A DNA stretch of 64,000 bases from Candidatus Baltobacteraceae bacterium (GTDB lineage: Bacteria; Vulcanimicrobiota; Vulcanimicrobiia; Vulcanimicrobiales; Vulcanimicrobiaceae). This document shows, piece after piece, positions 8,868 to 17,775 of the stretch (positions are counted from its first letter, which is position 1; every line of letters begins with the position of its first letter). The stretch is taken from positions 1 through 64,000 of the forward strand of contig DATJTX010000015.1 in NCBI GenBank assembly GCA_035502855.1. The letters run 5' to 3'. The position numbers and the translations under genes are program-made. The notes under the pieces are model-generated. The model worked only from the letters and a program-made list of their open reading frames with translations, searched no databases and was not told the DNA's origin.

Positions 8868-9666
8868 CGTTAACCGCACCCTTCGACAGGCTCAGGGTGA
8901 CAGAGGGGCTGTGGCTCAGGGTGACAGAGGGCGCTGCGCTCGTCGTGACTGAGGACTGCGATATCAACGTGTCAACCTGAGCTTGTCGAAGGATAATTCC
9001 AAACGCCTTTTCGAGTTCTTCGATCAAGACCGGTTTGACCGAGTCGACGCTTACCGCCCTCCCGCACTCGTGCGCGATCGAGGTGATGCCGTGATCGGTC
9101 AATCCGCACGGATTGATCAAGCGATCGTAGTCGAGCGCCGTCGTCACGTTGAGCGCGATACCGTGAAGCGAAACCATCTTCTGTACTGCAAGGCCGACGG
9201 CGCAGATCTGGTTGCGGCCAACCCACACCCCCGCATGCTCCTTCCAACGCTCCGCCGCGATTCCGTACTGCGCGACGGCCTCGATGACGGCACTCTCGAG
9301 GGAGCGCACGAGCGGCACGACCTCGCGGAAGCGCTCCAGACGCCGAATCGGATACACGACCAACTGCCCGGGACCGTGATACGTGACGTCCCCGCCCCGC
9401 TCGATTTCCACCAGGTCGACCCCGCGGGCGGCAAGCGCTTGCGGCGAGAGCAAAACGTTCTCGCGATTGGCTTTGCGGCCGAGCGTGATCACCGGTGTAT
9501 GCTCGACGAAGATCCAGGTGTCGGGCTCGCGCCCCTCGCGCACCGCCTCGTGCAACGCGTGCTGAATCTCCCACACCTCGCGATATGGACGCGTGCCTAG
9601 ATCGAGCAGCCGCGCCGGTTTGGCGCTACTTTGCCGCGACCGCGGTCTTGGGCTTGGGATTGACAA
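8857..9666 (-). CDS. lipB: Octanoyltransferase, with altered active-site lysine
   Basis: Transfers octanoate from acyl carrier protein to lipoyl domains, supplying LipA. 269 aa. The family signature GGDVTYHGPGQLVVYPI (91-107) and the catalytic Cys187 in INPCGLTD are present. The segment that normally carries the catalytic lysine (K-I/L-A-A-I-G) reads RNQICAVGL, with Gln153 in that place. Residues from about 226 to the end are encoded by the inserted repeat and are not part of the family. The ATG at 9666 lies 41 bp inside the end of lpdA; later starts are only TTG/CTG-type. Confidence 0.9.
   Translation of the reverse strand: MSIPSPRPRSRQSSAKPARLLDLGTRPYREVWEIQHALHEAVREGREPDTWIFVEHTPVITLGRKANRENVLLSPQALAARGVDLVEIERGGDVTYHGPGQLVVYPIRRLERFREVVPLVRSLESAVIEAVAQYGIAAERWKEHAGVWVGRNQICAVGLAVQKMVSLHGIALNVTTALDYDRLINPCGLTDHGITSIAHECGRAVSVDSVKPVLIEELEKAFGIILRQAQVDTLISQSSVTTSAAPSVTLSHSPSVTLSLSKGAVNDGN
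8880..8992. repeat. 113-bp element with inverted ends inside the 3' end of lipB
   Basis: The left end (8880-8901) begins CCTTCGACAGGCTCAGG and the right end (8971-8992) is nearly its reverse complement (ends GAGCTTGTCGAAGG): 20 of 22 positions agree. Between them GGCTCAGGGTGACAGAGGG occurs twice as a direct repeat. Related single ends occur at 27993-28016 and 55835-55876. In lipB it is read in frame and produces a low-complexity tail (VTLSLSKG), so it was probably acquired by insertion. Confidence 0.75.
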
Positions 9667-11071
9667 TGTGGATGGCCTTTCCGTGCGCCGCCTCCGCCGC
9701 GTCCATGATGCATTCGGTCAGCGTCGGATGCGGATGCACCGAGAGCCCGATGTCTTCCAGGGTCGCGCCCATTTCGAGCGCGATCACGCCCTCGCCGATC
9801 AGCGATTCGGCCTGCGGCGCGACGATGTGCATGCCAAGGAGCAAGTCCGTCTTTGCGTCGCCGACGAGTTTGACCAGGCCGTCGCTCTCGTTCATCGTAC
9901 GCGCGCGGCCGCTGGCCGCGAGCGGGAACTTGCCGATGCGCAGCTCGTAGCCTTTGGCTTTGGCTTCCTCTTCGGAGAGGCCGATCGTCGCGACCTCGGG
10001 ATCGGTGTACACGCAGTTCGGAATCGCGATCGGATCGAATGCGGCCGACTTATCGCCCGAGATCACCTCGGCCGCGACCACGCCTTGTTTCATCGCGCGG
10101 TGCGCCAGCAACGGTTGACCGGTGACGTCGCCGATCGCGAAGATGCTCGCGACCTTGGTGCGGCACTGCGCGTCGACCGCGATGAAGCCCTTGTCGTCGG
10201 TTGCAAGTCCGGCTGCGGCGAGATTGAGCGTATCGGTCACCGGACGCCGGCCGACCGCGACCAGCACCATGTCGAACTCGCGCGTCTCGTCCTTGCCGTT
10301 CGTGCCCTCGCCGTTGAACGTCGCCTTGACGCTCTTCCCGCTTTTCTCGAGTTTTCCGACTTTGGTCGAGAGCATGATGTCGACGCCCTGCTTTTTGAGG
10401 ATACGTCCGAGCGTTTTGGATATCTCGAGATCGGTTCCGGTGAGGATCTGCGGCAGCGCTTCGATCACCAGCACGTTCGCGCCCACCCGTTTGTAGACGG
10501 TCGCGAACTCTAGCCCAATCACGCCGCCGCCGATGATCAGCATATTTTTGGGGATGCGCTTCATCTGAACCGCGTCGTCGGAGTTGATGATCGTTTCGCC
10601 GTCACGCGGCCAGGCTTTTACGTCGATCGGGGCGCTGCCGGTCGCGATCACGACGTTTTGCGTCTTGATCGTGTCGGTACCGCCCTCTTTGTTTTTGACG
10701 ACGATCGTGCCGGCGTCTTTGAAGCTCGCCTCACCATAAAGAAACTGGACGGTATTGGCCTTGAAGAGCGTCTTGACGCCGTTGACGTTGGCATTGACCA
10801 CGTCGGTCTTGAACTTTGCCACGCCCTCGCGGTCGACGTCGGCCTTGGGCACCTTCAATCCGATCGCGCCGGCATGATCGATCTGCCGGATGATCTCGCC
10901 GACGTGGAGCAGTGCCTTGGTCGGAATGCATCCCCAGTTCAAGCAAACGCCACCGACCTCGTCGCGATCCACGCAGATCACGCTCTTGCCGAGTTGGCCG
11001 AGCCGGATCGCGGCATGGTATCCGCCCGGGCCCGCGCCGATGACGACGGCATCAACTTGATGTTCAGCCAC
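9626..11071 (-). CDS. lpdA: Dihydrolipoamide dehydrogenase
   Basis: FAD enzyme that reoxidises dihydrolipoyl groups in 2-oxoacid dehydrogenase or glycine-cleavage complexes. The start is a GTG at 11071 with AGGAG 11 nt upstream, giving 481 aa; the longer open frame upstream is only the shadow of the next gene. FAD-binding GAGPGGYHAA (12-21), the redox pair Cys43/Cys48 (GGVCLNWGCIPTK), the second nucleotide fold (IIGGGVIGLEFA) and the C-terminal catalytic His-Glu segment (HPHPTLTE) are all visible. It heads the lpdA-lipB-lipA unit, joining lipoate synthesis with lipoate use. Confidence 0.95.
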   Translation of the reverse strand: MAEHQVDAVVIGAGPGGYHAAIRLGQLGKSVICVDRDEVGGVCLNWGCIPTKALLHVGEIIRQIDHAGAIGLKVPKADVDREGVAKFKTDVVNANVNGVKTLFKANTVQFLYGEASFKDAGTIVVKNKEGGTDTIKTQNVVIATGSAPIDVKAWPRDGETIINSDDAVQMKRIPKNMLIIGGGVIGLEFATVYKRVGANVLVIEALPQILTGTDLEISKTLGRILKKQGVDIMLSTKVGKLEKSGKSVKATFNGEGTNGKDETREFDMVLVAVGRRPVTDTLNLAAAGLATDDKGFIAVDAQCRTKVASIFAIGDVTGQPLLAHRAMKQGVVAAEVISGDKSAAFDPIAIPNCVYTDPEVATIGLSEEEAKAKGYELRIGKFPLAASGRARTMNESDGLVKLVGDAKTDLLLGMHIVAPQAESLIGEGVIALEMGATLEDIGLSVHPHPTLTECIMDAAEAAHGKAIHIVNPKPKTAVAAK

Positions 11072-11153
11072 TGCTCTCTCGCTCCTGAAGGATGATGGTG
11101 GGGAAATGGGGGCTTGCCCACTATACCAGGTCTTCGCCGGGCGCTGCGCCGAC

Positions 11154-13328
11154 CTATTCCGCGCCGAGCAGGTCGGCCAGGCGCGAACAGAGCCGGCCGA
11201 GATCCCACCCGGCGACCGTCCGCGATCCCTCGGCCAGCGCGCCCTTCCCCAGCGCCTCGACGATGGCCGCCTCGTCGCTCTCGGTCTCGTGAGCGAAGAT
11301 CCCGAACGCGACCAGCGCGTGCTCACTGCGGGAGCGGCGGGCGGCGGCCGCCGCCAGCGCCGCCGCGCGCGGATTGTGTCCGAAGAGCAGCCGGCGCGTG
11401 GCGACCTCGGCCAAGCGTGCGGTGTAGAACGGCTGCGGCGAGCGCCGCAGCAAATCGCACGCGATCAGCAATTGTTCGTTGGCGGTGGTGAGATAGCCGC
11501 GCGCCAGCGAGCAGCGGGCCAGCGTTTCGTATTGCCAGGCGATCATCGTCGAGCTTGCGCTCGCCTCGAAGCGCTCGATGGCCTCCTGCGCGTGCTCGAC
11601 CGCCGCATCGTATTCGGCCATCGCGTATTCGACTTCGGCCAAATCGCCGAGCGCGATGCCGGTGAGCATGCTCGGACCTTGCTCGGCGAGCATCCGAATC
11701 GCGCGGCGAAAAATCTCGTGAGCGCGCTGGACGTCGCCGTAGCCTTCGAAGAGCACGCTGCCCTGATTGATCAAGGCGGTCGCCACGCCGCGTTGATGGC
11801 CCAGTTGCTCGTAGAAGCGAAGTGCGGTCTCCACGTAGGTCGTCGCTTCGTCCAGCCGTCCGGTGTTGAGCGAGGCCGCCGCCAGCGCGTTGTAGGCGCG
11901 CGCAAGACCGAGGCGATCGCCGGCAATGGTGAACGCCGAGATCGTGAGGGGCCCGTTCTCGAGCATGCGATGATAATCCGAGGCTGCGTGCGCCACGCAC
12001 AAACCAAGGTAGTAGATACGCCCGCGCATCTCGGGCCGCAAACGCTGGGCTACTCCTTCGAGACGCTCCGTCCAGCGCACGCCCTCGGTGTACCGTCCGC
12101 CTTCGGTCCAGATCGTGACCATTGCGGTCAAGACGTCGTCGATGACCGCCACTCGCTCCGCCGGACGTTTGATCGCCCAAATCAGGGTCGTGCAGAAGTC
12201 CGCGTATCGCGATTGCAGCCGCGCCATCGCGCCGGCTGTGTTGTCGCCGCTTCGAATCTGCGACCACAGGTCGCAGGCCAGGTCGTTCATGCGCCGTGCG
12301 AAGGCTTCGTCGAGCGCTTTACGGTTGCGCGCGGTTACGAGCATGCGGGTCGCCACCGCGCGTATCGGCAGCAGCATGCGATAACCGAACTCGGTCGTAA
12401 CAACGAGCGAACTGCGCACGAGATCGTCCAGCGCACCGCGCACGTCGTCGCGGTCCATATCGCCCAATGCGCACAGGTCGTCTTCGTCGAATTCGTCAGC
12501 GAAGAGCGAGGCTTGCGCGAAGGCGCGCTTCGCCCGATCGTCGAGTTGCGAGTGGCTCCAGGCGATCACGTTGCCGATGGTGCGATGGCGGGGCTCCGAG
12601 CCGCGCGTCGATCGCAGCTGATAGGGGCGAAGCTCCTCGAGTTCTTCCGCCAGCAGATCGAGCGAGAGGGAGGCCAACCGCGCCGCGGCCAGATCGAGCG
12701 CGACCGCGAGGCCGTCGACCCGCTCCACGATGCGGGTGACCGTCGAGACGGTCGCGTCGTTGATCTGGGCGGAATCCATTTCGGCGCGCGCCAGAAAGAA
12801 CGCGATGCCGTCGTCGATCGTGAAGGGTTCGAGTTCGAAAACCGTTTCGTCGGTGTAGTCGAGGCGGCGCTGGCTGGTTGCGATGACGGTGAAGTGCGGC
12901 AGCACGCGCAGCGCGTCGATGAGCGCGGACGTCTCATCCGGCGCATGTTCGCAATTATCCAGCGCCAGGATGATCGGGCGATCGCGTAAGCGATCGACCA
13001 GCGTCGCGGTTTGCACGCGCCCGGATTCTTCCGGAATGCCGAGCGCGCTCATCACCGTTCCTACCACGGCTTCCGGCGCGACGCCGGCAAGCGGCAAGAA
13101 GATGCATTCGGCGGCGGAATCGCGCGCGAAACGCGTGATCGCTTCGTGCGCTAGGCGCGACTTTCCGACGCCGCCGGGACCGACGAGCGTGAGAGCGCCT
13201 CCTCGCTTCAAGAAAGCGAGCAGCGCACGAAGTTCGTAAGCGCGTCCCACAAAGGGAACGCGCGTATCCACCGCGTTGTAGTCGAGCACGGTATTATCTA
13301 TGTCGGCAAGCGTCAGGCCGGGGTTCAT
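11154..13328 (-). CDS. NB-ARC-type ATPase with TPR repeats, no DNA-binding domain
   Basis: 724 aa. After a short N-terminus, an STAND-type NTPase begins with FVGRAYELRAL; Walker A is at 50-58 (GPGGVGKSR) and Walker B near 118 (IILALDNCE). From about residue 400 the protein is helical, with TPR-like pairs (ALAAASLNTGRLDEATTYVE and similar). This is the architecture of AfsR/SARP- and LuxR-type (LAL) regulators without the DNA-binding part at either end. Family members sense a signal and couple it to ATP-driven assembly; the partner here is unknown. Its start lies only 18 bp from that of the divergent mocR-like gene, so they may be co-regulated. Confidence 0.75.
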   Translation of the reverse strand: MNPGLTLADIDNTVLDYNAVDTRVPFVGRAYELRALLAFLKRGGALTLVGPGGVGKSRLAHEAITRFARDSAAECIFLPLAGVAPEAVVGTVMSALGIPEESGRVQTATLVDRLRDRPIILALDNCEHAPDETSALIDALRVLPHFTVIATSQRRLDYTDETVFELEPFTIDDGIAFFLARAEMDSAQINDATVSTVTRIVERVDGLAVALDLAAARLASLSLDLLAEELEELRPYQLRSTRGSEPRHRTIGNVIAWSHSQLDDRAKRAFAQASLFADEFDEDDLCALGDMDRDDVRGALDDLVRSSLVVTTEFGYRMLLPIRAVATRMLVTARNRKALDEAFARRMNDLACDLWSQIRSGDNTAGAMARLQSRYADFCTTLIWAIKRPAERVAVIDDVLTAMVTIWTEGGRYTEGVRWTERLEGVAQRLRPEMRGRIYYLGLCVAHAASDYHRMLENGPLTISAFTIAGDRLGLARAYNALAAASLNTGRLDEATTYVETALRFYEQLGHQRGVATALINQGSVLFEGYGDVQRAHEIFRRAIRMLAEQGPSMLTGIALGDLAEVEYAMAEYDAAVEHAQEAIERFEASASSTMIAWQYETLARCSLARGYLTTANEQLLIACDLLRRSPQPFYTARLAEVATRRLLFGHNPRAAALAAAAARRSRSEHALVAFGIFAHETESDEAAIVEALGKGALAEGSRTVAGWDLGRLCSRLADLLGAE

Positions 13329-13346
13329 CGAAAATGGACCACTTCA

Positions 13347-14813
13347 ATGCCCAACATTGGATGGTCTGGACTCCTTCCCGAACTCGACCGGGACTCTATT
13401 GTGCCACTCTACCGGCAAATTTACGAGCATCTGCGGGAGGCCATCCTCGCCGGGACGCTGCCGGAATCGACCCGGCTGCCGCCGGAACGGGCAATGGCGC
13501 AGCGTCTGCGGGTGAATCGCAGCACCGTCGTTCACGCCTACCGTGAGCTGGTCGGCGACGGGCTGATCGAACAGCGGGTCGGGTCCGGATCGCGGGTCGT
13601 GCCGCAGCTTCGGGGAGGGCAGCCCGAGCGAGCGGCCGGGGTGCCGTGGTGGATCACGCTGCCCCCCTGGCGGGTCGGCGAGTTTCCGAATATTCTCGGC
13701 GAGCTGGCAGCCAAACAGGAAGCCGGGCGCATCTCGTTCGTGCAAGGCGTGGCGCCGGACGAACCCTCCCCGCTCGGGGAGCTGGCCAAATCGTTCGAAC
13801 GCGTCGCTCGCGATCCGCGGTTCGTGCTCTCGTACGGCGACTCGGAAGGGTACGAACCGCTGCGCGCCGCGGTCGCCGCTCGGATGAACGCGCGCGGCGC
13901 GGGCACGATCGCGCCCAAGAGCGTCATCGTGCTGACCGGATCGACGCAAGGCATCATGATCGTGGCGCAATCGCTGGCCGAACCGGGCGACGAGATCATC
14001 GTCGAGTCGCCGTCGTATCCCGGCGCGCTGCAGATTTTCCAGATCAACGGTCTGCGCGCGATCCCCGTTCCGGTCGACGAAGAGGGCATGCGCGTCGATC
14101 ACGTCGAGGCGATTCTGCGTACGCGCCGCCCGCGTTTCATCTACACAATGCCCTCGCTGCACAATCCGACGAACACGACGATGAACGCCGACCGCCGCGA
14201 ACGCTTGGCCACGATCGCGCGCCGCGCGGGCGTGCCGATCATCGAAGACGATCCGTACGGTCCGCTCGCGAGCGAGCCGCCGCCTCCGCTGGTCTCACTC
14301 GCTCCCGACCACGTCGTCCACATCTCGACGTTCTCGAAGACGATCGCGCCCTCGCTGCGCGTCGGGTGGCTGGCCGCGCCGCGGATGATTCTCGAGCGGT
14401 TGCTGCTGCGAAAACAAGCCTACGACATGGCGACGAGCCTGTACGTTCAAGCCGCGATCGTCGATTATCTCGAACGCGGCTACGATGCGCACGTCGCGCA
14501 ACTTCGCGAAGAACTGCTGCTGCGGCGCAGGCTGGCCGACGAAGCAATCGCCGCGCATTGGCCGCACGGCGTTCGTGCCGCCGGGCCGCCGGGCGGTTTT
14601 TACCTGTGGGCGACAACGCCGCGCGAAATGCGGGCGCGCCCGTTGCTCGACGTCGCCGAGCGTTTGGGCGCATCGTTTCTTTTCGGCGAAGCGTTCTTCG
14701 CGGACTCCGGCGGCGATCACCATTTTCGTCTGGCGCTGACCGCGGTCACGCGCGAACAGATCGGCGAGGGCATCCGGCGGATCGGTCAAGCCATGGCCAC
14801 CATGCGCCCGTGA
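13347..14813 (+). CDS. MocR-type transcription factor: GntR wHTH plus aminotransferase domain
   Basis: 488 aa. Residues 20-85 form a GntR winged helix (YRQIYEHLREAI, LPPERAMAQRL, VVHAYRELVGDGLI). From about 120 a fold-type I PLP domain follows, with NPTN at 273-276 and the PLP lysine Lys331 in STFSKTIAPSLRVGW. MocR/PdxR proteins bind PLP or an aminated ligand and regulate a neighbouring gene, often divergent. The divergent neighbour is the NB-ARC/TPR protein, with no normal promoter space between them (18 bp). The target pathway is not evident. It could be annotated as a PLP aminotransferase, but the N-terminal wHTH argues for MocR. Confidence 0.9.
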   Translation: MPNIGWSGLLPELDRDSIVPLYRQIYEHLREAILAGTLPESTRLPPERAMAQRLRVNRSTVVHAYRELVGDGLIEQRVGSGSRVVPQLRGGQPERAAGVPWWITLPPWRVGEFPNILGELAAKQEAGRISFVQGVAPDEPSPLGELAKSFERVARDPRFVLSYGDSEGYEPLRAAVAARMNARGAGTIAPKSVIVLTGSTQGIMIVAQSLAEPGDEIIVESPSYPGALQIFQINGLRAIPVPVDEEGMRVDHVEAILRTRRPRFIYTMPSLHNPTNTTMNADRRERLATIARRAGVPIIEDDPYGPLASEPPPPLVSLAPDHVVHISTFSKTIAPSLRVGWLAAPRMILERLLLRKQAYDMATSLYVQAAIVDYLERGYDAHVAQLREELLLRRRLADEAIAAHWPHGVRAAGPPGGFYLWATTPREMRARPLLDVAERLGASFLFGEAFFADSGGDHHFRLALTAVTREQIGEGIRRIGQAMATMRP

Positions 14814-14814
14814 C

Positions 14815-15435
14815 CTACCGCCGCGACCGCGACTTTCGCCTAGCGCCTCCCGTTAGCGAGTAGAGCTCTCTTAAAAACTTGTCGAACGAGCGAGAATTCC
14901 TTGCCATGGTCTCCGGGTTTAGTTCTCGTGCTAAAACCATGGCGTCGATCACCTTGTCGTAATCCTTGACGCAGAGCCTCCGCAAGAGTTCACCAGCATC
15001 GACCGAATCGGCATTTCCCGAGAACCGTATCGAATTGGCGACGTGGCGATGATACCTCTTCGGAAACTTCAGAAAGACGCTAGGATCGGAAACCAGCCAG
15101 TTTTCGAACATCGGATCCTTAACAACCACGCGGACGGCTCTGATCCCATGCTTCCTGCATCGAGGGCGGAGGATCTCCTCAACGCTTCGCGCATACGAAG
15201 GCGGACAAAGCACCTGGCGGTCACGGTCGATGATGACGAGAACTGCCGCTGCCTCATCCGCCGCGAGAGTTGGAAGTTGGCGGGCGATTTCGCCAGCTGT
15301 AAGCTCAGGCTTTGCTTCTGGCGACGCCTTGACTCTGGTGGGTCCGGAGACAGAAGCTGAAGGCACAATACGGCGCAGAAATACGCCCATGCTCCGAAAC
15401 TCGGCGATACCCTCGGTTATAAGGCCAATCCTCAA
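14815..15435 (-). CDS. DUF4276-like protein, probable TOPRIM-type nuclease partner
   Basis: 206 aa. The N-terminus LITEGIAE gives Glu8 and Glu12, and VLVIIDRDRQ gives Asp70 and Asp72, matching the E...DxD pattern of TOPRIM folds as in OLD nucleases. A later KDPMFENWLVSD segment resembles the conserved (F)E-x-W-L-x-x-D block of DUF4276 proteins. The C-terminus is basic (GGARRKSRSRR), suited to nucleic acid. Its start overlaps the stop of the ATPase gene by 4 bp, so the two are coupled. It ends 1 bp from the mocR stop. Role inferred as the effector half of a split OLD-like system; the family itself has no proven function that I can cite. Confidence 0.7.
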   Translation of the reverse strand: MRIGLITEGIAEFRSMGVFLRRIVPSASVSGPTRVKASPEAKPELTAGEIARQLPTLAADEAAAVLVIIDRDRQVLCPPSYARSVEEILRPRCRKHGIRAVRVVVKDPMFENWLVSDPSVFLKFPKRYHRHVANSIRFSGNADSVDAGELLRRLCVKDYDKVIDAMVLARELNPETMARNSRSFDKFLRELYSLTGGARRKSRSRR

Positions 15436-16832
15436 GGAGCAAGTTCCAGCTCGAGTTGCGGCGCCGGAGGAATCGCCTCGACGACGATGCCCGAATTGAT
15501 GGCGTCAAATGTGCTTATTGCACCGCGTTTCCACTGCTTAGCGATACGCGGACTAAGGGTGCTAAGGAGGTCCGTATTCGTTTCGCCGTGTGAACGCCAC
15601 AACACAGTGATGTCATCCGGCGAGAACTCGTCCATGACCACGGGCGAGTGTGACGTGATCGCTATTTGATGATTACGCAACGATTTCCGGCACACTCTGA
15701 TCAAACTCCTTATGATCCACGGATGAACAGAGTTCTCCGGCTCCTCAAGGAAAATGAACGACGGTCCCGGATCGGATATAGCAACAAGGGCAGCAAGCGT
15801 TTGAATTGTTCCATCCGATATCTCGTCGACTGTCCATGGCCTTCGCTCCATGCCGCGTTCGTAGAATACAAGCTCCAGAGTCTTCGAGGCAGTGTTCCGG
15901 ACTTCAATGCGATCGAGCTCTGGCAGTACCTCACGCATCGCAGCGAGAATAGCCTCCCATGCACTGCTTTTTTCCGACTGACGCTGTATTTGTAAGATAA
16001 CGCTTGGGAGGGCTTCGCCGTCGCGTGCTAGCTCGGGCCGCGGATTAGGCGATGCGTATTTGCGAGTCGACGGTGGATGGAGTTGATAGACCCTAATGCG
16101 AGCCAGAATGGTTCGCAGGACGCGAAGCATCGGTATGAATCGCGATAAAGCGCTAGCGGCGAGCTCGTCCTTGTTTATGGGTGGCCGCGCTGTCGCTATG
16201 AGCGGAAATTCGCCGGTGGTGAAAATGAGTCGCTCGAGAAAGCTCGCTGACTTTGGGATGTGAACGCGGAGCGCTCCTTGGTCCACCGTTATTTCTGGAG
16301 CATTAGCGAACTCGACTTTCCCACCCGCGTCTCGAGTGATCGAAAATACTGGCCGCGAAGCGTCGTCCGTTAGGTCAATAAAATCGATCTCCTCTTCGTA
16401 CACTGCATAATCGGCCCGGATCGCCTCGGATGCGGCCTTAATTAGTAGCTTGTATCTGATGGAGAAACGAAGCTGTTGGCGGCGCTGGCTTGGATTAAGG
16501 TAGAATCCGTACCTCGAAACGTCATCCTGGTTCAGATGGATCTCGATCTCAAATCCCAGCGGAGTCTTTGTCCGGCGCTTCTTTCTATGGGCGATGTTTT
16601 CAAAGCCGCCCTTCCGGGCTATCGCAATATCTAGTCCGTCGCGGAAAATCTCGCCGATAAAATCGAACGAGTCGGCCAGGTTACTTTTCCCGGCGCCATT
16701 AGCACCAATTACAAGGCTGAGGCCGCCAGGAAGGAAGGTCACGTCCCGTAGGGATTTGTAGTTAAAGACCTGGACGCGAGAAATGCGCACAGATAGGTAC
16801 TCGGTGCTACAGGGCCACGTTTCCTCTTTCAA
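15432..16832 (-). CDS. ABC/SMC-like AAA ATPase (AAA_21/OLD type), candidate defence gene
   Basis: 466 aa with the RecF/OLD-type layout: N-terminal VQVFNYKSLRDV, Walker A at 43-50 (GANGAGKS), an inserted helical region (about 90-330), a signature-like SDGT at 339-342, Walker B with FLEEPENS (361-368) and the H-loop TSHSP (393-397). Such ATPases pair with a nuclease in OLD, Gabija and PARIS-type antiphage systems. It is followed, with a 4-bp overlap, by the DUF4276-like gene. The start given is a TTG at 16832, only 8 bp from the divergent mutY start; a GTG at 16790 is an alternative that begins just before the conserved fold. Local base composition looks somewhat more AT-rich than the flanks. 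Confidence 0.8.
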   Translation of the reverse strand: MKEETWPCSTEYLSVRISRVQVFNYKSLRDVTFLPGGLSLVIGANGAGKSNLADSFDFIGEIFRDGLDIAIARKGGFENIAHRKKRRTKTPLGFEIEIHLNQDDVSRYGFYLNPSQRRQQLRFSIRYKLLIKAASEAIRADYAVYEEEIDFIDLTDDASRPVFSITRDAGGKVEFANAPEITVDQGALRVHIPKSASFLERLIFTTGEFPLIATARPPINKDELAASALSRFIPMLRVLRTILARIRVYQLHPPSTRKYASPNPRPELARDGEALPSVILQIQRQSEKSSAWEAILAAMREVLPELDRIEVRNTASKTLELVFYERGMERRPWTVDEISDGTIQTLAALVAISDPGPSFIFLEEPENSVHPWIIRSLIRVCRKSLRNHQIAITSHSPVVMDEFSPDDITVLWRSHGETNTDLLSTLSPRIAKQWKRGAISTFDAINSGIVVEAIPPAPQLELELAP

Positions 16833-16840
16833 GGCCCGCC

Positions 16841-17764
16841 ATGGCCTCTACTAGCGGACCTCTGCGAGCTCAGCTGTTGGCGTGGTACGAACGCTGCGGG
16901 CGCCACGCTCTGCCGTGGCGGCGCGTGCGCGATCCGTACTACACGCTGATCAGCGAATTCATGCTCCAGCAGACGCAAGTCGACCGCGTCGTGCCGAAGT
17001 TCGAAGCGTTCGTCGCGCGCTTTCCCTCCGTCGCGATGTTGGCGCAGGCGAGCCTTGCCGACGTGTTGCGGCTTTGGCAAGGACTCGGATATAACTCACG
17101 CGCGGTCCGCCTGCATGCGCTCGCGCGCGTCATCGTCGACCGGTACAACGGTGCGATGCCCTCGGATTCCGGTGCATTGCGCGAACTCGACGGCGTGGGT
17201 CCCTACACCGCCGCCGCGATTCGCGCCTTCGGATTCGATCTGGACGATGCGCCGGTCGACACGAACATCCGGCGCATCATGCATCGCCTCTTCTACGGTA
17301 TCGAGTATCCTCTGCTCGCCGCACATGGTGAACTCGACGAGCGCGCGCGCCGGATCGCGGCTCCGGGCCGCGCGCACGATTGGAATTCGGCGCTGATGGA
17401 CTTGGGTTCGACGATCTGCACGGCGCGCGCACCCAAGTGTTTGATCTGCCCGCTGCGCGGGGCGTGCGCCGCCGCACCGATCGATTCATCGCGCCTCGAT
17501 GCCGCTCGAAAGCGGCATGCCAAAACTCCGTCACCGCAGAACGCGATCCGGTTCGAACGCACAACGCGGTTCGCACGCGGGCGAATCGTCGATCGTTTGC
17601 GCGCGCTTCCGCCGGGCGAACGCATCTCCTTGCTCGACCTGCACGGAGCGTTGCAGCCGGTCCTGCCGGATCGATCGCTGGAGGAGGTGATCGAACTGTT
17701 GGCAATACTGGAGCGTGACGGTCTGATTGCGCGCGATGGGGAGACCGTTGCGCTGCGCGACTAG
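16841..17764 (+). CDS. mutY: A/G-specific adenine glycosylase, short form
   Basis: Removes adenine mispaired with 8-oxoguanine. 307 aa. The catalytic Glu is in SEFMLQQTQVDRV, the HhH motif is LDGVGPYTAAAI and the Asp is in VDTNIRR. The 4Fe-4S loop reads C-x6-C-x2-C-x5-C (CTARAPKCLICPLRGAC). Instead of the MutT-like 8-oxoG-reading domain of E. coli MutY, the C-terminus is a short region like a winged helix (GRIVDRLRALPPGERIS ... LERDGLIARDG), as in actinobacterial MutY. The two-gene ATPase cassette abuts its start. Confidence 0.92.
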   Translation: MASTSGPLRAQLLAWYERCGRHALPWRRVRDPYYTLISEFMLQQTQVDRVVPKFEAFVARFPSVAMLAQASLADVLRLWQGLGYNSRAVRLHALARVIVDRYNGAMPSDSGALRELDGVGPYTAAAIRAFGFDLDDAPVDTNIRRIMHRLFYGIEYPLLAAHGELDERARRIAAPGRAHDWNSALMDLGSTICTARAPKCLICPLRGACAAAPIDSSRLDAARKRHAKTPSPQNAIRFERTTRFARGRIVDRLRALPPGERISLLDLHGALQPVLPDRSLEEVIELLAILERDGLIARDGETVALRD

Positions 17765-17775
17765 CGAGGTTACCG

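Noticed and set aside
11072-11326. N-terminal extension of lpdA to 566 aa
   Set aside because: The extra part is antisense-free but lies in the end of the ATPase gene frame; a GTG with AGGAG at 11071 fits the family start.
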